Positions 32,186-36,927 of a DNA stretch of 36,927 nt are shown piece by piece. Every line of letters begins with the position of its first letter. Position 1 is the stretch's first letter. The position numbers and the translations under genes are program-made. Source of the DNA: Paramuribaculum sp. (GTDB lineage Bacteria; Bacteroidota; Bacteroidia; Bacteroidales; Muribaculaceae); the NCBI GenBank assembly GCA_029052015.1, contig JAIDJW010000185.1:1-36927 (forward strand), given 5' to 3'. The notes beneath the pieces were generated by a model. The model made no database searches and was not told the DNA's origin. It saw nothing but the letters and a program-made list of their open reading frames with translations.

Positions 32186-33733
32186 TTACTTGACGGTGCC
32201 GTCCTGAGCGTCCTTGCAGGCAGGGCGTAATGACTCGTATGCTTCGAGCATCTGCGCCGGTGTTGTGCCCTCGGTTGTCAGCAGTGAATAGATGGTCTTG
32301 CGCATCGATGCTATGTGTTCGGGGGTATTGCAGCAGTTTTGCTCTTTTGTGTAGTGCGGGTCGGTATATGTGAGTGAAATCAGGCTGCCTAATTTCTGAC
32401 GGGCGTTGATGAGCTCGTAGCGGGCCATGAAGTCTTCATCTGATTCAACAGTGCAGTTGCCGATAAACGGAGCGAGAGTGCGCGCGAGCTGCAGATAGCC
32501 GCGGGCACAGAGGTAAGGCTGATTAAGGTCGGTGGTTATATAGCGTGGGTCCGCGGAGCCGTCGGCGTTGGCGGTCGCTGAAAATAGGTCAACATATTTC
32601 AGCCCCAGTTCGGATGCCAGAGATGCTATATATGCATTGAAGTCGCGGGTGAGCTGATTCTTCTCCGCGTCTTTATGCGGGGTGAGCGAGGTGAGGTGCA
32701 GTGTGGTTCCGGGCGCTTTGGCCATTATCAGCTCCACGCAGGCGCGGTAGTTGGCTTTCAGAGTGTCGGCGGCCACTCCGGTATTTATGTCCTGGCTTCC
32801 GATATTGAGGTATATCTGTGCCGGACACTCTTTTATAGACTTGTTCAGGTCAAACAGATGACCGAGAAAGACTTTCCAGTCGCGTGACAGGTAGTCGCCA
32901 TATCCGTATGTGGCAGCGCGGTTTTTTACATGAGGATTGCCGAGCATTTCGTGCCATTCGCCGTTATTGAACATTTCGCCTCCTATCATGAGTATGTCAT
33001 CGGACTTGATTGGCAGCGAAACCAGCATATTGACACGCAGGCCGTTGCCGTTGGTCCAGCGGTAGTAATTCTTGGCCTCGGTAGAGTCCGGCAGCGTGCA
33101 TGCGAAATCTTCGCCGAGATAGGGCAGCAGCGCATTGCTCCATATGTAATAGCCTTTGGCTGTCACATGCAGGCGGTCGGCTGAGATGCTGTTGTCGAGG
33201 ATTCCCTGCATTTCATCCCAGAGGTCAATGAACACTGTCTGTGTTTTTGCACACACCTCTTTGAGCAGACGGTTTATCTCCGCGTGATTCTCCGGCGACC
33301 GAAGCCCGTTGGAAGAAGGGAAGGTGCTCACTATGTGGAGTTTTGTGGCAGGGCTCTCGTTATTGACGCGGTTAATCAGCGCCTCGGCGTTGAGGGCAAT
33401 CGTTTCGGGAGTGCCGGTGTCGGTGCCGATGTCATTGGTGCCTATCATCACAAAAATCTTGTCCGGCTTGCCGATAAGAATGCTTTCGAGATTCTCGAGG
33501 GCTTCGTAGGAGCAGGCTCCCGAATTGCCGCGGTTGACAACAAGGGGATTGTCGCCGAAGTGTTCATGCCAGTTGCCCATGTTGGTTATTGAGTTGCCGA
33601 TAAACACAATGCTTCGGTCAGATATCCGACATGCTTTGAAACTGTCATAACGATGCTTGATGAAATCTCCGTCAGCCAATGTCGACAAGGCTGCAGCAAA
33701 GCATAGGAGAAGGATAGAAATCTTCTTGCCCAT
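32186..33733 (-). CDS. Secreted tandem SGNH/GDSL esterase with a degenerate second domain
   Basis: The start at 33733 (MGKKISILLLCFAAALSTLA) gives a signal peptide and a 515-residue product; the track start extends through the promoter. The first SGNH domain (about 40-210) keeps the catalytic set: Ser48 in FIGNSITNMGNW, Asn100 in IGTNDIG, and Asp186/His189 in ADRLHVTAKGYY. The second (about 245-425) has the same layout but is degenerate: IGGEMFNNGEW replaces the Ser block, IGSQDINTG lacks the Asn, and NQPYLCARGYL lacks the Asp and His. It ends with a helical tail. Such enzymes remove O-acetyl groups from sugars. Co-transcription with a mucin-type GH31 suggests action on host glycans, for example O-acetylated sialic acid or GalNAc. 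Confidence 0.9.
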   Translation of the reverse strand: MGKKISILLLCFAAALSTLADGDFIKHRYDSFKACRISDRSIVFIGNSITNMGNWHEHFGDNPLVVNRGNSGACSYEALENLESILIGKPDKIFVMIGTNDIGTDTGTPETIALNAEALINRVNNESPATKLHIVSTFPSSNGLRSPENHAEINRLLKEVCAKTQTVFIDLWDEMQGILDNSISADRLHVTAKGYYIWSNALLPYLGEDFACTLPDSTEAKNYYRWTNGNGLRVNMLVSLPIKSDDILMIGGEMFNNGEWHEMLGNPHVKNRAATYGYGDYLSRDWKVFLGHLFDLNKSIKECPAQIYLNIGSQDINTGVAADTLKANYRACVELIMAKAPGTTLHLTSLTPHKDAEKNQLTRDFNAYIASLASELGLKYVDLFSATANADGSADPRYITTDLNQPYLCARGYLQLARTLAPFIGNCTVESDEDFMARYELINARQKLGSLISLTYTDPHYTKEQNCCNTPEHIASMRKTIYSLLTTEGTTPAQMLEAYESLRPACKDAQDGTVK

Positions 33734-33773
33734 AAGGTGATGATGAGTTGGTGTGATTAAAATGCTTTTGGTG

Positions 33774-33781
33774 CAAAGATA
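33774..33781 (-). promoter_or_regulatory. -7 box of the SGNH-GH31 operon promoter
   Basis: TATCTTTG on the minus strand matches TAnnTTTG, 40 nt upstream of the SGNH start. The -33 element is not clear. Confidence 0.55.
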
Positions 33782-33905
33782 CCAAAAAACGCTTAATATA
33801 GATATATGAGGAGTTCTGAATATGGCAATCAGAAAGAGCTGTGGCATCCCCGGAACAATAATGCCCCGCGGATTGTCTATAAATAAAACGTAATACAATT
33901 TATTT

Positions 33906-34112
33906 ATGAGACGCAAACTATTGATATGGGCGCTTGTCGCGCTGCTGGGGGGTGGCTCGGCTATCTGTCTCGAATCGTGTGGGTCAGTCCGTTCCTATTG
34001 GGGAGTGGAGGGCAATTATGATTTTGACGATTACGGGCATAGGCACAAAAAACATAAAAAGCACAAGAAGCACAAACATCATCACCACCACCATGACGAT
34101 GACGACGATTAG
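33906..34112 (+). CDS. Small His/Lys/Asp-rich putative lipoprotein
   Basis: A 68-residue protein of unknown function. It starts with a signal peptide (RRKLLIWALVALLGGGSAI) and a possible lipobox LESC (Cys25). After a short acidic and aromatic stretch (SYWGVEGNYDFDDYGH) comes a KKH repeat, then six consecutive His and five Asp at the very end; eleven His fall within residues 45-63. The tail could bind Ni, Zn, Cu or Co, or bind anionic surfaces; this is inference. Its stop TAG overlaps the stop of convergent queC (shared TTAG). No strong promoter was seen; a weak TTG/TACAATTT pair precedes it. Confidence 0.7.
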   Translation: MRRKLLIWALVALLGGGSAICLESCGSVRSYWGVEGNYDFDDYGHRHKKHKKHKKHKHHHHHHDDDDD

Positions 34113-34753
34113 TCGTCAGCGGATATGCCGGCAGCATAGAGCGCCTGATGTCGCTCGATGCAGGTCGCACATTTGCCGCAATGCTTCTCGCCGCCCTTGT
34201 AGCAAGAGTATGTGAGCGAATAATCCACCCCGAACTCCTTGCCGCGCCGGGCTATGTCGGCTTTTGTCAGTCCGGTATATGGTGCCCACAGTTCTATGCC
34301 GGCGTATGTGCCTGCCTTTATCGCCGCATTCATGGCATCGACGAATCCGGGGCGGCAGTCGGGATACACTGCATGGTCGCCTCCGTGATTGGCCATCATC
34401 ACCTTTTTCAGTCCGCGGCTTTCTGCCAGTCCGGCGGCGATGGCGAGCATGATGCCGTTGCGAAACGGCACAACGGTACTGCTCATATTGGCATCGGCAT
34501 AGCTTCCCTCCGGCACATCCTCGGCGCTGCGCAGCAACGCGCTGTCAAAATATCTGCCCATGAAGGCGAGGTCGATTTCTATCAGTTCTATTCCGAGCAT
34601 GGCGCACTGCTTGCGGGCGCACTGCGCCTCCCGCGCATTCTGGAGCGCGCCGTAATTGAAATTTACGGCAAGACCGATGCTGTTTTTAAACTCGTGGAGC
34701 ATGGTGGTGGAATCCATGCCGCCGCTCAATATAAGTAGTGAATCTTTAGCCAT
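34109..34753 (-). CDS. queC: 7-cyano-7-deazaguanine synthase
   Basis: QueC converts 7-carboxy-7-deazaguanine to preQ0 with ATP and ammonia, on the route to queuosine in tRNA. The 214-residue protein has the PP-loop motif [13 protein letters not shown] at residues 7-19 and four zinc-binding cysteines at 184, 192, 195 and 198 ([15 protein letters not shown]). [16 protein letters not shown] and [17 protein letters not shown] are also typical. Other queuosine genes (queD, queE, queF) are not in the window. The start at 34753 is 29 nt after a -7 box, and the 3' end overlaps the His-rich lipoprotein gene. Confidence 0.96.
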   Translation of the reverse strand: MAKDSLLILSGGMDSTTMLHEFKNSIGLAVNFNYGALQNAREAQCARKQCAMLGIELIEIDLAFMGRYFDSALLRSAEDVPEGSYADANMSSTVVPFRNGIMLAIAAGLAESRGLKKVMMANHGGDHAVYPDCRPGFVDAMNAAIKAGTYAGIELWAPYTGLTKADIARRGKEFGVDYSLTYSCYKGGEKHCGKCATCIERHQALYAAGISADD

Positions 34754-34782
34754 AGACCAGTGCTTGTTTTGCGATTATGGCG

Positions 34783-34790
34783 CAAAATTA
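34783..34790 (-). promoter_or_regulatory. -7 box of the queC promoter
   Basis: TAATTTTG on the minus strand, 29 nt before the queC ATG and divergent from the trmB box 23 bp away. No clear TTG at -33. Confidence 0.5.
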
Positions 34791-34813
34791 AAGAAAAAAT
34801 CGCGAGGATTGCC

Positions 34814-34821
34814 TAATTTTG
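34814..34821 (+). promoter_or_regulatory. -7 box 5 nt from the trmB ATG
   Basis: TAATTTTG followed by CAGCT and then ATG at 34827. The transcript would start at about the start codon, with no room for a ribosome-binding site. Confidence 0.5.
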
Positions 34822-34826
34822 CAGCT

Positions 34827-35621
34827 ATGGGAAAAAACAAACTTAAAAAGTTCAGCGAAATGGAGACGATGGATTTCGTGCTCCAATACCCTTTTGGTGT
34901 TCTTGAACGCGACGGATTTCCTTATCGCGGCAAGTGGCACAGCGATTTTTTCCACAACTCCAATCCGATTGTGCTGGAGCTGGGTTGCGGCAAAGGGGAG
35001 TACACGGTAGGGCTTGCCCGTAAATTTCCGGGCAAGAATTTCATAGGCATTGACATCAAGGGCGCCCGAATGTGGACCGGCGCTTGCCAGGCCCGCGACG
35101 AAGGGTTGGCAAATGTGGCTTTTTTGCGCACCGACATAGAATTGCTCACCCGTTTCTTCGCTCCGGGTGAGGTTGCCGAGATATGGATAACTTTCCCCGA
35201 CCCGCAGATGAAAAAAGTGCGCAAACGTCTCACCGGCACCCGATTCCTCGAGTTGTACCGTAATGTCATGGCTTCTGACGGTGTGATAAACCTAAAGACC
35301 GACAGTCCGTTTCTGTACACATATACAAAAATCATGGCGGAGCATAATGCCCTTGACATACACTCTTGCACCAGCGATTTGTATGGAGACGGAGGCGATG
35401 CTTGCTCGGACATTCTTGCCATCCGCACATACTACGAGCAGCAGTGGCTTGACCGCGGCCTGACGATAAAATACATCTCCTTCAGCCTGCCCGAGGGCGT
35501 GGAGCTGTCCGAGCCGGAAGTCGACATCGAGTTTGACACCTACCGGAGTTTCTCACGCGGAGAGCTGCAGCACGCCGATTTGCGCGAAGCCGCTGTAAAA
35601 CCTAAAGATTTACAGAGATAA
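34827..35621 (+). CDS. trmB: tRNA (guanine-N7-)-methyltransferase
   Basis: TrmB makes m7G46 in the variable loop of tRNA using S-adenosylmethionine. The start at 34827 ([20 protein letters not shown]) gives 264 residues; the track start lies inside queC and upstream of the promoter box. Motifs are the SAM site [29 protein letters not shown], and the catalytic [19 protein letters not shown], followed by [11 protein letters not shown]. The C-terminus is longer than in E. coli, ending in a charged region. mrp follows 19 bp downstream and is probably co-transcribed. Confidence 0.95.
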   Translation: MGKNKLKKFSEMETMDFVLQYPFGVLERDGFPYRGKWHSDFFHNSNPIVLELGCGKGEYTVGLARKFPGKNFIGIDIKGARMWTGACQARDEGLANVAFLRTDIELLTRFFAPGEVAEIWITFPDPQMKKVRKRLTGTRFLELYRNVMASDGVINLKTDSPFLYTYTKIMAEHNALDIHSCTSDLYGDGGDACSDILAIRTYYEQQWLDRGLTIKYISFSLPEGVELSEPEVDIEFDTYRSFSRGELQHADLREAAVKPKDLQR

Positions 35622-35640
35622 TATATATAAGCATAGTAAC

Positions 35641-36750
35641 ATGGAATCACGACTATATCCCAACCTCATACTTGACGCGCTGACAAAGGTGCGCTATCCC
35701 GGAAACGGCAAAAATATCGTTGAACTCGGCATGATAGCCGATGATATGCGCATTGACGGGCGCAAGGTTTCATTTACCATCGTGTTTGAGAAACCGACAG
35801 ACCCGTTTGCGGCATCAGTAGTCAAAGCTGCCGAAGCTGCGATAAAAACATATATTGCCGATGATGTGGAGCCGACAATCTCTGTGGCATCTCTCAAGCC
35901 TGCTGTTCAGGAGCGTCATAATCCGCTGCCCGGAGTGAAAAATATTATTGGTGTGAGCAGCGGCAAAGGCGGTGTTGGCAAATCCACAGTCGCTTCCAAT
36001 CTTGCTGTGGCGCTTGCAGCCGAGGGTTACAAGGTAGGTCTTCTTGATGCCGATATTTTCGGTCCCAGCGCCCCAAAGATGTTTGGCGTGGAGGATGAAA
36101 CGGTGTATATGCACGAGGTTGACGGCCGGCCGCTTATCATACCTGTTGAAAAATATGGAGTGAAAGTGCTGTCCATCGGTTTTCTTGTTGATAAAAACAG
36201 CGCGGTGCTCTGGCGCGGCGGCATGGCGAGCAACGCCCTGCGCCAGCTCATAGAGGAGGCTGACTGGGGAGAACTCGACTATTTCCTCATTGATATGCCT
36301 CCGGGAACCAGCGACATCCACCTCACCCTGGTGCAGACTCTTGCCATCACCGGCGTTATAGTTGTCACCACTCCCCAGGAAGTGGCGCTTGCCGATGCGC
36401 GCAAGGGCATATCCATGTTTGTTGGCGACAAAGTCAATGTGCCTGTGCTCGGACTTGTTGAGAATATGGCGTGGTTTACTCCGGAGATTCATCCCGAAGA
36501 AAAATACTACATATTCGGACGTGACGGAGGAGCGAAACTCGCCAAGGAAGCTGGAGTGCCACTGCTGGCACAGATACCGCTTGTCGGTAAGGTGTGTGAA
36601 GGAGGTGACTCCGGCAAGCCTGTAGCTATAGGCGATGACCCCATAACCTCGCAGGCATTCACGCATCTCGCTCATGAGGTGACGGAAGCGGTGGACAAGA
36701 GAAATAATGAGCTCCCGGCAACAGTGAAGGTGGATGTAGGAAGACGGTGA
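35641..36750 (+). CDS. mrp: Mrp/ApbC-type P-loop ATPase, iron-sulfur carrier family
   Basis: Mrp/NBP35-family ATPases carry and insert Fe-S clusters in the cytosol. The 369-residue protein has an N-terminal MIP18/DUF59 domain (about 1-85) and a deviant Walker A motif SSGKGGVGKSTVASNLA (about 106-122). It also has LLDADIFGPSAPKMFG, IDMPPGTSDIHLTLVQ and VTTPQEVALADARKG. The C-terminal CxxC that binds the shared cluster in many members is absent: VENMAWFTPEIHPEEKYYIFG has no Cys, and only one Cys (GKVCEGG) follows. This variation seems shared by related Bacteroidales proteins, but it leaves the cluster site unclear. Confidence 0.94.
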   Translation: MESRLYPNLILDALTKVRYPGNGKNIVELGMIADDMRIDGRKVSFTIVFEKPTDPFAASVVKAAEAAIKTYIADDVEPTISVASLKPAVQERHNPLPGVKNIIGVSSGKGGVGKSTVASNLAVALAAEGYKVGLLDADIFGPSAPKMFGVEDETVYMHEVDGRPLIIPVEKYGVKVLSIGFLVDKNSAVLWRGGMASNALRQLIEEADWGELDYFLIDMPPGTSDIHLTLVQTLAITGVIVVTTPQEVALADARKGISMFVGDKVNVPVLGLVENMAWFTPEIHPEEKYYIFGRDGGAKLAKEAGVPLLAQIPLVGKVCEGGDSGKPVAIGDDPITSQAFTHLAHEVTEAVDKRNNELPATVKVDVGRR

Positions 36751-36818
36751 TTATTAGTATGATAGAGGTGCTTGTAACAGCTGTGTAACAGAATTAACAC
36801 ACGTTAACCTTGAAATTC

Positions 36819-36847
36819 TTGCAACGGTAGTTTTTGGAGTAATTTTG
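36819..36847 (+). promoter_or_regulatory. Promoter for a gene beyond the right edge
   Basis: TTG (36819-36821), an 18-nt spacer and TAATTTTG (36840-36847) resemble the Bacteroidetes consensus. A leader of at least 70 nt follows with an imperfect inverted repeat (TGTCGGAACA ... TGTCCGGCA), and no start codon is reached before the window ends. Confidence 0.55.
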
Positions 36848-36927
36848 TGCTGTCGGAACACTTCTCACGGGTGTCCGGCAAACCCAAAGCATAACTCTTA
36901 ATTACTATTTGTCACTTCTTAAAAATA

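Noticed and set aside
34068-34112. His6-plus-Asp5 coding stretch as vector or tag contamination
   Set aside because: The six His are preceded by a graded KKH repeat with mixed codons, the flanks are native genes, and no vector sequence is present.
35815-36675. 286-aa minus-strand ORF opposite mrp
   Set aside because: Shadow of the Mrp reading frame; composition does not look like a real protein.

Overview
The window looks like a chromosomal segment of a gut Bacteroidales bacterium, most likely of the Muribaculaceae type. This is inferred from three things. First, gene families that are typical of the phylum are present (DUF4988/DUF4465 and DUF5074 surface lipoproteins, DUF4294, DUF3822, OprO/P-like porin). 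Second, promoters repeatedly have the Bacteroidetes form TTG-N18-20-TAnnTTTG. Third, starts have little Shine-Dalgarno signal. No tRNA, rRNA, insertion sequence, phage gene or CRISPR array was seen.

Layout. 1-4462 (minus): a cobalamin-riboswitch operon with a DUF4988/DUF4465 lipoprotein, a PKD-like surface lipoprotein and a 166-residue chimeric ORF whose N-terminus is BtuG-like (DUF5074) and whose C-terminus is the end of a TonB-dependent transporter, probably BtuB. 4487-5890 (plus): pyrH-frr. 5926-8610: a periplasmic histidine acid phosphatase and a divergent phosphate-selective-type porin. 8627-10947 (minus): nadB and a DUF4294 gene. 11166-13378 (minus): panB and a MATE exporter. 13363-15434 (minus): DUF3822 gene, rsmD and a sirtuin. 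15458-22498 (minus): a tripartite RND pump (adaptor, pump, outer-membrane factor) followed closely by lpxA. 22500-22930: a gene-free stretch with a strong leftward promoter and a run of U about 210 nt downstream, a candidate small RNA. 22949-27950 (minus): ruvX-def-ettA-SGNH-MBOAT, closely packed with several stop/start overlaps. 28241-33781 (minus): a tandem SGNH protein and a large multidomain GH31 enzyme that resembles alpha-N-acetylgalactosaminidases, probably for host mucin glycans. 33906-34112 (plus): a tiny His/Lys/Asp-rich lipoprotein, convergent and stop-overlapping with queC. 34814-36750 (plus): trmB-mrp. The right end carries a promoter for a gene outside the window.

Most of the window is housekeeping. 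The points that deserve a second look are the in-frame BtuG/BtuB chimera in the B12 operon, the candidate small RNA, promoter boxes only 4-5 nt from three start codons (possible leaderless mRNAs), the His-rich lipoprotein, the RND pump with two extra membrane segments, and the GH31 protein that carries both dockerin-like and cohesin-like modules. I did not find clear evidence of a wholly new multi-gene system.
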